The notes beneath the pieces were generated by a model. The model was not told the origin of the DNA and did not search any database. It saw nothing but the letters and a program-made list of their open reading frames with translations. A program made the translations under genes and the position numbers. From an uncultured Bacteroidia bacterium (lineage in GTDB: Bacteria; Bacteroidota; Bacteroidia; Bacteroidales; UBA932), in NCBI GenBank assembly GCA_902792815.1, contig CADBAY010000017.1, positions 1 through 44,072 on the forward strand: 44,072 nucleotides of DNA, given 5' to 3'. Shown in pieces: positions 21,644-32,749 of the stretch; position 1 is the stretch's first letter; every line of letters begins with the position of its first letter.

Positions 21644-22958
21644 GAATCTCTTCGGTCTGTGCCTCGAAGCCCGGCTTGCGCAGCAGGGCGAACATATTCT
21701 TCTTGTAAGCTTCTACACCCGGCTGGTTGAAAGGATTGACTCCCAGCAGGTAGGCGCTTATGCCGCAGGCCGCCTCGAAGAAATAGAAGAGCTCGCCGAT
21801 GCAGAACTCGTCAACCTTCTCGACGCTGATTTCAATCTGCGGCACACCGCCGTCGATGTGGGCCAGTTTGGTGCCCAGGGCAGCCATGGCGTTGCAATGC
21901 TCCACGTGCTGGCCGGCTAGGTAGTTGAGCTGGTCGAGGTTCTGAGGGTCGGAGCCGATGATCACACTGCGGTTGGACTTCTCGATGCTGACTACGGTCT
22001 CGAACATGCAGCGGTCGCCGTCCTGGATGAACTGACCGATTGAGTGCAGGTCGGTGGTGAAGTTGGCCGATGCGGGATAGATACCCTTGCCGTCCTTGCC
22101 TTCCGACTCGCCGAAGAGCTGTTTCCACCACTCTCCAAGGAACATAAGGCGGGGGTTGTAGGTGACCAGTACCTCTACCTTCTTGCCAAGCTCGAAATAC
22201 TGCAGATTACGCATTGCAGCGTACTGTACGGCAGGATTGTCCTCGCTGCGTACGCTCACCTGGGCCTTGGCAGCGGCGGCGCCGCGAAGCATTGCCCTGA
22301 TGTCGTATCCTGCGCAGCAGATGGGCAGCAGGCCGACGGGGGAGAGAACCGAGAAACGGCCGCCCACATTGTCGGGAACGATGAAGCTGCGGTAGCCCTC
22401 CTGGGTGGAGAGAGTCTTGAGTGCACCCTTGACGGCGTCGGTGACTGCCACAATGCGCTCAGCAGCCTCTTTCTTGCCGTAGCGCTCTTCGATGTGCTCC
22501 TTGACTACCCTGAAAGCGACTGCGGGCTCGGTGGTGGTACCAGACTTGGAAATGACTATGCAGGCAGTGTTGCTTACCTGTGCAAGGTCCATCATCTCGG
22601 CCAGATACTCTTCGGAGAGATTGTTGCCGGCGAATACAACCCTGGGGCTGTCTTTCTTGGGCAGGAACTGGTGGTTGAGGGCCTCTACGGCGCAGCGGGC
22701 TCCGAGGTAAGATCCGCCGATGCCGATTACGATCACGAGATCCACTCCCAGTTCGTTCCAGTCGTCACGAACCGCTTCGAATGCTTTGATAAGCTCCTCG
22801 GGAGTGCCGTCGGGCAGGGTTTTCCATCCGAGGAAGTCGTTGCCTGCGCCGGTCTCTTTGTCGAGAACGTCATAAGCGGCGAGGGCCTTTTGAACATATT
22901 TCTGATAATCGGCGTCCTTTACGAAGGATGCGCATCCATTTAAGTTAACTCTTAACAT
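21627..22958 (-). CDS. pgi: Glucose-6-phosphate isomerase (443 aa)
   Basis: Interconverts glucose 6-phosphate and fructose 6-phosphate in glycolysis. Signatures: VIGIGGSYLGARCAVEAL (phosphate-binding), ISKSGTTTEPAVAFR, the first PGI pattern region DNVGGRFSVLSPVGLLP, and the C-terminal GCNP-type region around QPGVEAYKKNMFALL. Length matches the short bacterial PGI form common in Bacteroidales and Firmicutes. It starts 5 bases after the glycerophosphodiesterase gene stops, so the two are probably co-transcribed. Cytosolic. No oddities seen. Confidence 0.95.
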   Translation of the reverse strand: MLRVNLNGCASFVKDADYQKYVQKALAAYDVLDKETGAGNDFLGWKTLPDGTPEELIKAFEAVRDDWNELGVDLVIVIGIGGSYLGARCAVEALNHQFLPKKDSPRVVFAGNNLSEEYLAEMMDLAQVSNTACIVISKSGTTTEPAVAFRVVKEHIEERYGKKEAAERIVAVTDAVKGALKTLSTQEGYRSFIVPDNVGGRFSVLSPVGLLPICCAGYDIRAMLRGAAAAKAQVSVRSEDNPAVQYAAMRNLQYFELGKKVEVLVTYNPRLMFLGEWWKQLFGESEGKDGKGIYPASANFTTDLHSIGQFIQDGDRCMFETVVSIEKSNRSVIIGSDPQNLDQLNYLAGQHVEHCNAMAALGTKLAHIDGGVPQIEISVEKVDEFCIGELFYFFEAACGISAYLLGVNPFNQPGVEAYKKNMFALLRKPGFEAQTEEILKRLQ

Positions 22959-22963
22959 AGGGT

Positions 22964-23821
22964 CTATTTTTTTTTATATTCAATGCTCAGGAGATCCCTG
23001 ACAAGCAGGGGTTCGTTGGTGGTGATGGCGTCAACTCCGACTTCGATCATCTTTTTGATGTCTTCTTCTTTGTTGACGGTCCAGGCGTTGACTGACATTC
23101 CCAGCGAATGAGCCTTCCGGACCCACTCGGGATGCGCCTTGAACATCTTGTAGTGGTAATCTACACCGTTGATGCCCTTGGCTGCATAGATGGCGGGATC
23201 TTCGTCGAGGATGGGGTCGGCCGAGAGGAACTGGTTGACGAACTGGGGATGCTCGGCGGCAATCTTCTCGCAGATGAATTTGCTGAAGCTGATGAAAAGC
23301 ACGCGCTCCGGAGTGTAGAGATTGTGCTCCTTGAGCTGGGCTATGGTCTTGTCGACCAAAAGGGCCTCGCGCTCGGGGGAAGCTTGCTTCTTGAACTCGA
23401 TTACCAGCTTGGTGGTGGTGCACTTTTCGGTCTGGGTGAGGTACTCGTCGAGGGTGGGCCGGCGCTCTCCGTTGGGGAGAAGGTCGTTGGCAAAGTCGGC
23501 GAAATTGTGTGTCCTGATGAGCTTGCCCTCGATGTCGTTGTTGTGATTGACTATGACCACATCGTCGGCGGTCAGGTGAACGTCACATTCGCTGCCCCAG
23601 AGCCCTGCATCCTGCGCCGCCTTGAGCGATGCTATGGAGTTCTCGCTGAATCCGCCCGCTTCCGAATTCCAGAAACCGCGGTGCGCCACGATGGCGATAC
23701 GGCCGCCCTGGTCGACTGACGGGAATGCGGGATTGGCGGAAGAAAGCTTTTTTGCAGGTGAACAAGATGCTGCCGTAAACAGAATTGCAGCTATTGCAGA
23801 AAATCTTAGGAAATGGTTCAT
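22964..23821 (-). CDS. Glycerophosphodiester phosphodiesterase, lipoprotein (285 aa)
   Basis: Hydrolyses glycerophosphodiesters to sn-glycerol 3-phosphate and an alcohol. The start chosen (MNHFLRFSAIAAILFTAASCSPAKK) gives a type II signal peptide with lipobox AASC; an upstream in-frame codon would bury it. GDPD hallmarks: VAHRGFWN, GFSENSIASLKAAQ, SECDVHLTADDVVIVNHNND, VIEFK and a C-terminal VNAWTVNKEEDIKKMI. It acts on the cell surface or in the periplasm. Its product is a good substrate source for the divergent glpK-glpF pair, though these take up glycerol rather than glycerol 3-phosphate. A -7 box TATTTTTG on the minus strand lies at 23844-23851. Confidence 0.9.
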   Translation of the reverse strand: MNHFLRFSAIAAILFTAASCSPAKKLSSANPAFPSVDQGGRIAIVAHRGFWNSEAGGFSENSIASLKAAQDAGLWGSECDVHLTADDVVIVNHNNDIEGKLIRTHNFADFANDLLPNGERRPTLDEYLTQTEKCTTTKLVIEFKKQASPEREALLVDKTIAQLKEHNLYTPERVLFISFSKFICEKIAAEHPQFVNQFLSADPILDEDPAIYAAKGINGVDYHYKMFKAHPEWVRKAHSLGMSVNAWTVNKEEDIKKMIEVGVDAITTNEPLLVRDLLSIEYKKK

Positions 23822-23843
23822 TGCATTTGGTGCTTTAGTCCTA

Positions 23844-23871
23844 CAAAAATACCAAAAAAGAATTATATTTG
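23844..23871. promoter_or_regulatory. Divergent -7 boxes for the GDPD gene and glpK
   Basis: Minus-strand TATTTTTG (plus CAAAAATA, 23844-23851) faces the GDPD start, 22 bases away. Plus-strand TATATTTG (23864-23871) ends 12 bases before the glpK ATG. Both fit TAnnTTTG; -33 elements are not clear. Confidence 0.45.
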
Positions 23872-23883
23872 CGAAAGACAATT

Positions 23884-25359
23884 ATGAAAAAGTATATTCT
23901 TGCACTCGATCAGGGAACAAGTAGTTCCCGTGCCATCATTTTTGATCACGACGGCACTCCCGTAGCCGTAAGCCAAAAGGAGTTTACCCAGCATTTCCCC
24001 CGTCCCGGTTGGGTGGAGCATGACCCCGAAGAAATTTGGGAAAGCGAGTCCGGCGTTATGCTGGACGTCGTGTCCAAATGCGGCATCGATCCATCCGAAA
24101 TTGCGGCCATAGGCATTACCAACCAGCGTGAGACCACCATTGTGTGGGACGCCCAGACCGGCAAGCCTGTGTACAATGCCATAGTGTGGCAGGACCGCCG
24201 TACCTCGGAGTACTGTGATTCGCTCAAGGCCCTTGGCCTGACGGAAAAGATCCAGGACAAGACCGGCCTTCTCATCGACGCGTATTTCAGCGGCACCAAA
24301 ATCCGCTGGATCCTTGAGAATGTGGAGGATGCCCGTGACCTTGCCCGCCAGGGCCGCCTTCGCTTCGGTACCGTTGACAGCTGGCTCATCTGGAAGCTTA
24401 CCGGAGGCACCGTGCATTGCACCGATGTGACCAACGCATCGCGTACGATGCTCTTTAATATCCATACCCTCCGTTGGGACGAGGAACTGCTCGACCTTCT
24501 GGGTATTCCCGCTTCGATGATGCCTCAGGTGCGCTCCTGCAGCGAGGTTTACGGCAGCTGCGAGCTGCTTGGCGGAGTGCCTGTAGCGGGCGCCGCCGGT
24601 GACCAGCAGTCGGCGCTCTTCGGCCAGATGTGCACCGAGCCGGGCGATATCAAGAACACCTACGGCACCGGTTGCTTCCTGCTGATGAACAGCGGCTCCA
24701 AGGCCATCAAGTCGCAGAACAAGCTCCTCACCACCATAGCCTGGAAGATAGGTGACAGGGTCGATTATGCCCTGGAGGGCAGCGTGTTCGTGGCCGGATC
24801 GATAGTGCAGTGGCTGCGCGACGGGCTTGGGATTGTCAAGCAGTCGTCTGAAATAGAGGCCCTTGCCAGCCAGGTGCCGGACAATGGCGGAGTGTATCTC
24901 GTGCCCGCCCTTACCGGGCTCGGAGCTCCTTACTGGGATCCGTACGCCAAGGGTACCATAACCGGTATCACCCGCGGCACCACCGCCGCCCACATCGCCC
25001 GTGCCGCACTTGAGGGCATTGCCTTCGAGACTATGGACGTGGTGGATGCGATGCGCAAAGACGCCGGCATATCCATTCGTTCCCTTAAAGTTGACGGCGG
25101 AGCGTCGCGCAACAATCTTATGATGCAGTTCCAGGCCGACATCCTGGGCACCGACGTGGTACGTCCCGTGGTTACCGAGACCACAGCCCTGGGAGCCGCT
25201 TATCTGGCGGGTCTGGCAGTCGGATTCTGGACATCGCTCGATTCGCTCAAGGCTCAGTGGAAGGCTGAGCGCTGCTTCGCGCCTGCGGCCGAACCGGGAG
25301 CCGTGGCCGATGCCGTGGCCGGGTGGAAAGATGCTGTAAACAGAACACTAGTCAAATAA
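23884..25359 (+). CDS. glpK: Glycerol kinase (491 aa)
   Basis: Phosphorylates glycerol to sn-glycerol 3-phosphate. FGGY-family landmarks: [15 protein letters not shown] (phosphate 1), [35 protein letters not shown], a central [14 protein letters not shown]-type region ([14 protein letters not shown]), GTGCFLLMN, and [20 protein letters not shown] near the C-terminus. The ATG at 23884 gives [11 protein letters not shown]; an earlier in-frame codon at 23869 lies inside the -7 box. The glycerol facilitator gene starts 5 bases downstream, forming a compact uptake-and-trap operon. No glpD is seen in the window. Confidence 0.96.
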   Translation: MKKYILALDQGTSSSRAIIFDHDGTPVAVSQKEFTQHFPRPGWVEHDPEEIWESESGVMLDVVSKCGIDPSEIAAIGITNQRETTIVWDAQTGKPVYNAIVWQDRRTSEYCDSLKALGLTEKIQDKTGLLIDAYFSGTKIRWILENVEDARDLARQGRLRFGTVDSWLIWKLTGGTVHCTDVTNASRTMLFNIHTLRWDEELLDLLGIPASMMPQVRSCSEVYGSCELLGGVPVAGAAGDQQSALFGQMCTEPGDIKNTYGTGCFLLMNSGSKAIKSQNKLLTTIAWKIGDRVDYALEGSVFVAGSIVQWLRDGLGIVKQSSEIEALASQVPDNGGVYLVPALTGLGAPYWDPYAKGTITGITRGTTAAHIARAALEGIAFETMDVVDAMRKDAGISIRSLKVDGGASRNNLMMQFQADILGTDVVRPVVTETTALGAAYLAGLAVGFWTSLDSLKAQWKAERCFAPAAEPGAVADAVAGWKDAVNRTLVK

Positions 25360-25364
25360 TTAAT

Positions 25365-26093
25365 ATGGAACTACTGACCAAATGTCTTTTTGAACTTGTC
25401 GGCACATTTGTGCTGATCCTTTTGGGCGACGGAGTCGTCGCCTGTACAACTCTGAATAAATCCAAAGGCTTTGGCGGCGGATGGGTCGTTATAACTCTCG
25501 GCTGGGGCCTCGCCGTCATGTGCGGCGTGTTCATCGCCGGGCCTTATTCAGGCGCTCACCTCAATCCGGCAGTGACCCTGGGCCTTGCAGCAGCAGGGAA
25601 GTTCGCCTGGAGCGGAGTGCTGCCTTACATAGTTGCCCAAATGCTTGGCGGCTTCCTCGGCGCCGTTGCCGTGTATCTGTTCTACAAAGACCATTTCGAT
25701 GCCACCGAGGGCGGTGATACCAAGCTTGGCGTGTTCTGCACCATGCCTGCAGTGCGTCACGAGGGCCGCAACTTCTTCTGCGAGGCTCTTGCCACCTGGC
25801 TGCTTGTGTTCGTGATCCTGGTCTTCTCTACCGCCGAGAACACTCCCGTGGTGGGAATGGGTAGCCTTGGTGCTATTCCTGTGACTTGCTTGATTATGGC
25901 TATAGGTATGTCGCTGGGCGGCGCTACCGGTTACGCCATCAACCCCGCCAGGGACCTTGCTCCCCGTATCGCTCACGCAATCCTTCCTATAAAAGGAAAG
26001 AGAGACAGCGGCTGGGGCTACAGCTGGGTACCCGTGCTGGGACCCATGCTTGGCGGCGCAGTCGCTGCACTTTGCTTTGTGCTTATGTATTAA
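25365..26093 (+). CDS. glpF: Glycerol uptake facilitator (aquaglyceroporin, 242 aa)
   Basis: Major intrinsic protein channel of the inner membrane. Both NPA boxes are present: GAHLNPAVTLGLA and GYAINPARDLAPR; the Asp right after the second NPAR is the glyceroporin-type residue. Six hydrophobic segments can be followed (for example LFELVGTFVLILLGDGVV, VLPYIVAQMLGGFLGAVAVYLF, WVPVLGPMLGGAVAALCFVL). Start MELLTKCLFEL at 25365, 5 bases after glpK stops; the earlier in-frame start would overlap glpK. The C-terminus is 4 bases from the convergent DUF5020 stop. Confidence 0.95.
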   Translation: MELLTKCLFELVGTFVLILLGDGVVACTTLNKSKGFGGGWVVITLGWGLAVMCGVFIAGPYSGAHLNPAVTLGLAAAGKFAWSGVLPYIVAQMLGGFLGAVAVYLFYKDHFDATEGGDTKLGVFCTMPAVRHEGRNFFCEALATWLLVFVILVFSTAENTPVVGMGSLGAIPVTCLIMAIGMSLGGATGYAINPARDLAPRIAHAILPIKGKRDSGWGYSWVPVLGPMLGGAVAALCFVLMY

Positions 26094-26097
26094 GCAG

Positions 26098-26865
26098 TTA
26101 GAATTGAAGTTTTACACCTGCGCTCGGGTACACGTGGAATCCACGGCACCCGAGCCAGTTGTATGATAGGGCTACCTCGCCGCCAATACTCAGCTTGCCG
26201 GCGCCGAAAAACTGCCCGACGGCATACCACAGCTGAGGCTGTGCCGCAATGCAGAAGTATTGTTTGCCGCCCTCCAGCGGGTTGGGATCTCCCCACCAGT
26301 AATTGATGTTCTCGCCCCATCCCTTGAGGGTGCCGCGGAATACCAGGCCCTGAATGCTGAACAAGTCGTAAAGACGCCAGAGCACGGTAAGCTGCGCGGG
26401 AACGGAACTCCTTGCATTGCCGCTGAAGGTCTTGTAAAGCACGGAGAAGCGGAGGACGTCGTCTCCTTTGAGCGGCAGGGTATAGGACAGGCCGAAAAGG
26501 GCGTTGAAATTGTCCATGTTGACCCGGCCGTTGAATTCTGCCTGGAGGCTGAAGTCTTTGAGCACGGGCACTTGATGCCAGAAATTGAAATTCCTTGCAT
26601 ACTCGAGCCAGGCGCCGCCCAGGCTCACCGGCTTGGCCTTGAGACCGAAACCGGCAGAAAGATAGTTGTCGCCCCAGTTGTCAACGGACCAGCTTTCCAC
26701 CACCGCCGTGGCCACTTGGCTGTTGGGCGCGAAGTTGTATTCGGCACGTATATCAGTCTGTGCCAAGGCGGCGGAGCCGGTTGCAAATACCAGCAGGAGA
26801 GCAAAAATACCTTTCAGGGCTTTATTCCCACTCGATAGTCGCTGAGGGTTTAGAGGAAATGTCAT
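26098..26865 (-). CDS. DUF5020 family outer-membrane-type protein (255 aa)
   Basis: Predicted secreted beta-barrel-like protein. A signal peptide ([22 protein letters not shown]) lies after a short polar N-terminus. The mature part has repeated amphipathic strands, the pattern [32 protein letters not shown] and QAEFNG typical of DUF5020, and ends with Phe (VKLQF), as outer-membrane barrels do. DUF5020 is related to the Tsx nucleoside channel, which fits its place at the end of the guaB-guaA operon, although a role in nucleobase or nucleoside uptake is inference. The ATG at 26865 overlaps the guaA 3' end by 44 bases. No better start was seen. Confidence 0.8.
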   Translation of the reverse strand: MTFPLNPQRLSSGNKALKGIFALLLVFATGSAALAQTDIRAEYNFAPNSQVATAVVESWSVDNWGDNYLSAGFGLKAKPVSLGGAWLEYARNFNFWHQVPVLKDFSLQAEFNGRVNMDNFNALFGLSYTLPLKGDDVLRFSVLYKTFSGNARSSVPAQLTVLWRLYDLFSIQGLVFRGTLKGWGENINYWWGDPNPLEGGKQYFCIAAQPQLWYAVGQFFGAGKLSIGGEVALSYNWLGCRGFHVYPSAGVKLQF

Positions 26866-27781
26866 ACACTACTCGGTTGACACCCTTTACGCGGGTGATG
26901 ATTTCGTTCTGGACTTTGTCCAGCAGTTCCCAGGGGAGATGCACGATCTGCGCGGTAACGGCGTCGATGCTGTTGACGGCACGCAGGGCGATAACGTTCT
27001 CGTAGGTGCGGCAGCCGTCTTTAACGCCGGTGGTCTTGACGGGAACGAAGATGGCTGCAGCCTGCCATACTTTGTCGTAGAGGCCTGCCTCACGCAGGGC
27101 GTCGATCCATATTTTGTCGGCTTCCTGGAGGATGGCTATCTTCTCGGGGGTCAGTTCGCCAAGGCACCTTACGCCCAGTCCGGGACCGGGGAAAGGATGG
27201 CGGCCGAGGATGTAAGAATCGAGGCCGAGTTCGGCGCCTACTTCGCGGACTTCATATTTGTACAGATACTTCAGAGGCTCTACCAGACCGAATTTCAGGT
27301 CGTCGGGCAGACCGCCCACATTGTGGTGGCTCTTGATGGTGCCCTTGTCGGAGTGAGACTCGGCAATGTCGGGCCAGATTGTGCCCTGTGCCAGCCATTT
27401 GGCATCGGATACTTTGCGGGCCTCCTCGGCAAACACGTCGATGAAAGTCTTGCCGATGGCCTTGCGCTTTAGCTCGGGATCGGTGATGCCGGCACAGGCT
27501 GCAAAGAACCTGTCGGCTGCGCGTACTCCCTTGACATTCAGACCTTTGTCTTTGTAGTACTCGAGCACGTCTTCGAATTCATTCTTGCGCAGAAGACCGT
27601 GGTCTACAAAAATGCACTGAAGTTTATCGCCGATGGCACGGTGGATAAGCATCGCGGTAACAGTGGAATCAACACCTCCGGAGAGGCCGAGAATCACTAC
27701 ATCTTCTCCGACCTGCTCCTTGATTTCTTTGATCTGGGCTTCAACAAAAGCCTTGGGATCGATTTTTTGTCCGTTGTACAT
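26822..27781 (-). CDS. guaA: GMP synthase, ATP-pyrophosphatase subunit only (319 aa)
   Basis: Aminates XMP to GMP. The protein begins [16 protein letters not shown] and reaches the pyrophosphatase P-loop SGGVDST at residues 34-40; it contains the XMP-binding [23 protein letters not shown] and FPGPGLGVR blocks and ends with [17 protein letters not shown], the conserved C-terminus. The glutamine amidotransferase domain (about 190 residues with a Cys-His-Glu triad) that normally precedes this is missing, and the region upstream is guaB. So this is the two-subunit type, as in archaea, or an ammonia-dependent enzyme; a separate glutaminase subunit should exist elsewhere. It starts 4 bases after guaB stops. 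Confidence 0.92.
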   Translation of the reverse strand: MYNGQKIDPKAFVEAQIKEIKEQVGEDVVILGLSGGVDSTVTAMLIHRAIGDKLQCIFVDHGLLRKNEFEDVLEYYKDKGLNVKGVRAADRFFAACAGITDPELKRKAIGKTFIDVFAEEARKVSDAKWLAQGTIWPDIAESHSDKGTIKSHHNVGGLPDDLKFGLVEPLKYLYKYEVREVGAELGLDSYILGRHPFPGPGLGVRCLGELTPEKIAILQEADKIWIDALREAGLYDKVWQAAAIFVPVKTTGVKDGCRTYENVIALRAVNSIDAVTAQIVHLPWELLDKVQNEIITRVKGVNRVVYDISSKPSATIEWE

Positions 27782-27785
27782 ATTT

Positions 27786-29276
<1,491 letters not shown>

Positions 29277-30476
29277 TTATCGGATCAATCCGGTTGTTTG
29301 GTTCCAGGAGAGGGTCTTGTAGTAATTGTTGAGCACCGTGTTACCGGGGATGGGGAAGTAAACGCTCAGCCCGCACACCGACTCCAGCTTCAGGTCGAAG
29401 AACTTCTCGGTGGCGGCTTTGTAGGTGATGCAGTCGCTGAGCGCCTTGTCGAGCCTTTGCAGTTCGGCGTCAGTGGCTCCGGCTTCATAGAGCAGGTCCC
29501 TCAGGTCGAAGAACCAATGGTATTCGTTGTAAAAGTATGCCTGTACCTGCGAGCGGGGTGCCTCGTCGAGATCGTCGCGGTGCTCTGAAACGATATCGCG
29601 GAAACAGCTGGCAAGGGCATCGAGCTTGCGGCAATCCACGACCGTCACGGTGGCCGAGCGGAACATTCCGCTTTGGGCTTCGTACATCTCGTAAAAATCA
29701 CGTGCAATGCCCACCAGGTCGGGCTCCGGAGTATTCAGGAGCTTGGGTGGCATAGTGGTGTAGGGGAAGCCGGCCGAAAGGATTTCGGTGGGGGAGAACA
29801 GCAGGAAGTCACATTTGTCCTTGAGCTCGTAGGCCACTTCCACGCATCCCATAAGGCAGGCGTCCATGATGAAGAAATCGAGATGCATGGGGATGGCGCC
29901 GGGCAGGTCCTTGATGTCTATTCCGGAACCTTCGACGTTTTCGGTGCCGAGTTCACGGGTGAGCGGGTATTCTTTGCGGGGAGCGCCTGTGCTCCAGATG
30001 GTGTTGTTCTTTTCGGCGTATCCCGGTGGTACCCAGCCCTTGGCGTGGGAAGAGAAAAGCAGCCCGTAACTGCTGGCGGGGAAGTTGTCTCTGACGTCGG
30101 TGAGCACTTTGCGCAGCACGTCGGCGGAGGAGCTGACGTCGGAGTCGGGATATACGATAAGGGTGTCGCGGCGTACGGCCCCGTCGGGACCTCTGTATGC
30201 CCTGAACAGCACCGGATGCGTAGGAGTATATTTGCCGTAGCGCTCGGGCATGTGGGCATATACCAGGAACACGTCGCTGTTGCCGACGTAAGGCAGCCCG
30301 CTGGCGCAGAAGTCGTCGATATTGGTGTTGATGGACGCCGAAAGATTGTTGAAAGCCGCCGCGTAGAACAGCACCACCCGACGATTTGGCAGGTGGTCTG
30401 CCTCCTGCTTGGAGCAGGATAGGAGCAATGCTGCGCAGATCAGTGCGCACAGAATTCTAACCGGCGACTTAATCAT
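29277..30476 (-). CDS. Clostripain-family (C11) cysteine peptidase, lipoprotein (399 aa)
   Basis: Type II signal peptide with lipobox LLLSC (Cys21). The C11 pattern: a first strand RRVVLFYAAAFNNLS, the catalytic His in LLFSSHAKGW (His144), and the catalytic Cys in DFFIMDACLMGCVEVAYEL (Cys207), followed by YTTMP-type and a C-terminal helical part. Bacteroidales carry several such surface lipoproteins; they cleave after basic residues in known members. Here it is first in an operon with guaB and guaA, an unusual partner. A minus-strand -7 box TATATTTG at 30485-30492 ends 8 bases upstream of its ATG. The divergent gene is xerD. Confidence 0.87.
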   Translation of the reverse strand: MIKSPVRILCALICAALLLSCSKQEADHLPNRRVVLFYAAAFNNLSASINTNIDDFCASGLPYVGNSDVFLVYAHMPERYGKYTPTHPVLFRAYRGPDGAVRRDTLIVYPDSDVSSSADVLRKVLTDVRDNFPASSYGLLFSSHAKGWVPPGYAEKNNTIWSTGAPRKEYPLTRELGTENVEGSGIDIKDLPGAIPMHLDFFIMDACLMGCVEVAYELKDKCDFLLFSPTEILSAGFPYTTMPPKLLNTPEPDLVGIARDFYEMYEAQSGMFRSATVTVVDCRKLDALASCFRDIVSEHRDDLDEAPRSQVQAYFYNEYHWFFDLRDLLYEAGATDAELQRLDKALSDCITYKAATEKFFDLKLESVCGLSVYFPIPGNTVLNNYYKTLSWNQTTGLIR

Positions 30477-30484
30477 ATAATTGG

Positions 30485-30492
30485 CAAATATA
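30485..30492 (-). promoter_or_regulatory. -7 box TATATTTG for the clostripain-guaB-guaA operon
   Basis: The plus strand reads CAAATATA. It ends 8 bases before the ATG at 30476, so the predicted leader is only a few bases. No clear -33 element. Confidence 0.45.
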
Positions 30493-30500
30493 ATAAAAAA

Positions 30501-31376
30501 ATGTTAATTTTGTATGTGGACCGTTTTTCGTATCATTTGGCCGTCGAGAGGCAGCTTTCGCCCAATACAGTAGCGTCTTATGGCGCAGAGGCCGCTTATT
30601 TGCTGGACTTTCTGGATGGCGCTTCCCCTGCCGCATGCACTTCCGACGATGTGGCCGCTTATCTGCAAAAGCGCTCTCAAGGGCTCTCCAAGCGCAGCCA
30701 GGCCCACGTTCTGAGCGCCCTGCGCTCTTTTTTCGATTACCTTATTCTGGAGGGAGAACGCAAAGACAATCCCTGCGACAAGCTGGATGCTCCCAAGCTC
30801 GGCAGGTATCTTCCGCAAGTGCTTTCGGTAGATGAAGTTACCGCAATCCTTGATGCCGTGCCCCTCTCCAAAGCCTCCGACATACGCGATAAGGCTATAC
30901 TCGAAGTGCTCTACGGCTGCGGCTTGCGGGTGTCGGAGGTGTGCGGCCTGCGCATCTCCCACATCTATGCCGACAAATCGTTTATCAGGGTTATAGGCAA
31001 GGGCGACAAAGAGAGGCTCGTGCCCATAGGGGAGATGGCTCTTGGAGCCATATCTGCGTGGCTGGAAGTGCGTCCCGAGCCTTCAAGCCCGGAGGCCGCG
31101 GACTTACTGTTCCTTAATATGAGGGGTGGGCCGCTGAGCCGCGTGGCGGTGTTCAATATGGTCAAGCAGCGGGCGATGCTGGCAGGAGTGCGTAAAGACA
31201 TCTCGCCCCATACCTTCCGTCATTCGTTTGCCACGCACCTGGTGGAGAACGGCGCCGACCTCAGGATAGTGCAGGAAATGCTTGGCCACGAGAGTATCCT
31301 GACCACCGAAATATATACCCATATTGACTCACAGACCTGGCAGAAGGCCGTGCTGGACCACCACCCGAGGCGCTAG
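30501..31376 (+). CDS. xerD: Tyrosine recombinase XerD (291 aa)
   Basis: Site-specific recombinase that resolves chromosome dimers at dif. The N-terminal SAM-like domain ([23 protein letters not shown]) is followed by the catalytic domain with Arg in [11 protein letters not shown], Lys in [49 protein letters not shown] holding His-x-x-Arg, His and the nucleophile Tyr. Length and motif spacing are those of housekeeping XerD rather than of an element integrase. A -7-like TAATTTTG lies at 30505-30512, inside the first codons, so the real start may be the GTG at 30516 (VDRFSYH). Stop overlaps tdk by 4 bases, convergent. Confidence 0.9.
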   Translation: MLILYVDRFSYHLAVERQLSPNTVASYGAEAAYLLDFLDGASPAACTSDDVAAYLQKRSQGLSKRSQAHVLSALRSFFDYLILEGERKDNPCDKLDAPKLGRYLPQVLSVDEVTAILDAVPLSKASDIRDKAILEVLYGCGLRVSEVCGLRISHIYADKSFIRVIGKGDKERLVPIGEMALGAISAWLEVRPEPSSPEAADLLFLNMRGGPLSRVAVFNMVKQRAMLAGVRKDISPHTFRHSFATHLVENGADLRIVQEMLGHESILTTEIYTHIDSQTWQKAVLDHHPRR

Positions 31377-31954
31377 GCCTTGGCCGCCTCTTCTGCCATA
31401 GCTTTGTTGTAGCACTCCCGGCAGAGGGGTTCGTAGATGTCTTTTTCGCCCAGGACCACAAGGTCTTTGCTCTTGCTCAGACGGTGCGAGTGGTTGGCGA
31501 GGTTGCCGCATTTGACGCAGATGGCGTGGACCTTCTGTACATCTTCGGCTACTGCCATAAGCATGGGCATAGGTCCGAAAGGCTTGCCCATGTAGTCGGT
31601 GTCAAGCCCCGCCACGATTACCCTTACTCCGCGCTCGGCCAGGGTCTGGCACACCTCGACGAGGTTGGCACCGAAGAACTGTGCCTCGTCAACTCCTACG
31701 ACCTCTACGTCGGGAGCTATTTTGAGCATTTCAGCCGCATCGGAAATGGGCTTCGACGATATCTTGTGGAAGTCATGCGACACCACTTCCACGTCGGAGT
31801 AGCGGTTGTCGATGGCTGGTTTGAAGATGGCTATTTTTTGGTTGGCAAACTGGGCGCGGCGCAGGCGCCTGATGAGTTCTTCGGTCTTGCCGGAGAACAT
31901 CGAACCGCAAACTACTTCAATGCAGCCCGATTTTTTGTGGTTCTCTGAAAACAT
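31373..31954 (-). CDS. tdk: Thymidine kinase, type II (193 aa)
   Basis: Phosphorylates thymidine for salvage. P-loop [16 protein letters not shown], lasso and Asp-containing DEAQFF motif ([17 protein letters not shown]), [15 protein letters not shown], and the zinc ribbon [14 protein letters not shown]...CREC at the C-terminus. Normal length for the TK1-like family. A -7 box on the minus strand (plus CAAATATA, 31974-31981) lies 19 bases from the ATG. Divergent from rsmI with closely interleaved promoters. Confidence 0.95.
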   Translation of the reverse strand: MFSENHKKSGCIEVVCGSMFSGKTEELIRRLRRAQFANQKIAIFKPAIDNRYSDVEVVSHDFHKISSKPISDAAEMLKIAPDVEVVGVDEAQFFGANLVEVCQTLAERGVRVIVAGLDTDYMGKPFGPMPMLMAVAEDVQKVHAICVKCGNLANHSHRLSKSKDLVVLGEKDIYEPLCRECYNKAMAEEAAKA

Positions 31955-31981
31955 TTACGTAACTTTGTGCAGACAAATATA
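31934..31981. promoter_or_regulatory. Divergent promoters of rsmI and tdk
   Basis: Plus strand: TTTG 31934-31937, 22 bases, TAACTTTG 31960-31967 (for rsmI, ATG at 31997). Minus strand: TATATTTG at 31981-31974 (for tdk). The rsmI -33 element lies inside the tdk coding start. Confidence 0.5.
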
Positions 31982-31996
31982 ATAAAAACTTGCGAT

Positions 31997-32749
31997 ATGC
32001 CGAGCGGAATTTTATACATTGTGCCGACTCCCGTCGGAAACCTGGAAGACATCACCCTGAGGGCGCTTTCGGTGCTCAAGGAGGCTGATATCATCCTGGC
32101 GGAGGATACCCGCACCAGCGGCGTACTGCTGCAGCATTACGGCATTAAAGGCAAGTTGATGGCACATCACAAATTCAACGAGCACCAGACTGCCGGATTG
32201 GTTAAAGAGAAGCTCCTGCAGGGCCTGAAAGTGGCCCTGGTGAGCGACGCCGGCACTCCCGGTATCTCCGACCCGGGCTTCCTGCTCGCCCGTGAGTGCG
32301 CAAGGGAGGGCATCGAAGTGCAGACTCTGCCCGGCCCTACTGCTTGCATCCCCGCCATAGTGAGCTCAGGCCTTCCTTGCGACAGGTTCTGCTTCGAAGG
32401 CTTCCTGCCGCTCAAGAAAGGGCGCAAGACATTACTCGAAACACTTACCAAAGAAACTAGAACTATGATATTTTACGAATCGCCAAGGCGTCTTGTGGGG
32501 ACGCTGGAGCAGTTTGAGCAGGTCTTCGGGCCGGGGCGTGAGTGCTCCGTAGCCCGCGAGATTTCAAAACTGCACGAAGAGCACTGCCGGGGGAGCATCT
32601 CGGAGGTGCTGGAGCATTTCAGGGCCGCGGAGCCCAAAGGAGAAATAGTGATTGTGGTGGCAGGCCTGCCGCAGGAGCAGCATCGGGAACATCGTAACAA
32701 GTACAGGATGGAGGGGAAGGACGATGGAGAAGAAGCGCTCGGAAGGTAA
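31997..32749 (+). CDS. rsmI: 16S rRNA (cytidine-2'-O-)-methyltransferase RsmI (250 aa)
   Basis: Methylates the ribose of C1402 in 16S rRNA. Tetrapyrrole-methylase fold: LYIVPTPVGNLEDITLRAL, ILAEDTRTSGVLL, SDAGTPGISDPGF, TALVSS-like PAIVSSGLPCDRFCFEGFLP, and YESPRRLVGTL. Start MPSGILYIVPTP at 31997; a GTG ten codons earlier (31967) lies in the -7 box. It overlaps the following ComEA-like gene by 26 bases. The protein is of the short form, ending soon after VIVVAG. Confidence 0.93.
   Translation: MPSGILYIVPTPVGNLEDITLRALSVLKEADIILAEDTRTSGVLLQHYGIKGKLMAHHKFNEHQTAGLVKEKLLQGLKVALVSDAGTPGISDPGFLLARECAREGIEVQTLPGPTACIPAIVSSGLPCDRFCFEGFLPLKKGRKTLLETLTKETRTMIFYESPRRLVGTLEQFEQVFGPGRECSVAREISKLHEEHCRGSISEVLEHFRAAEPKGEIVIVVAGLPQEQHREHRNKYRMEGKDDGEEALGR

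Noticed and set aside
23863-24993. Minus-strand open frame opposite glpK (376 aa)
   Set aside because: Antisense shadow of a strongly conserved enzyme in G+C-rich codons; rich in Gly/His/Arg with no domain.
30501-31376. xerD as the integrase of the island
   Set aside because: It lies 12 kb away among housekeeping genes and has the compact length and motifs of chromosomal XerD.
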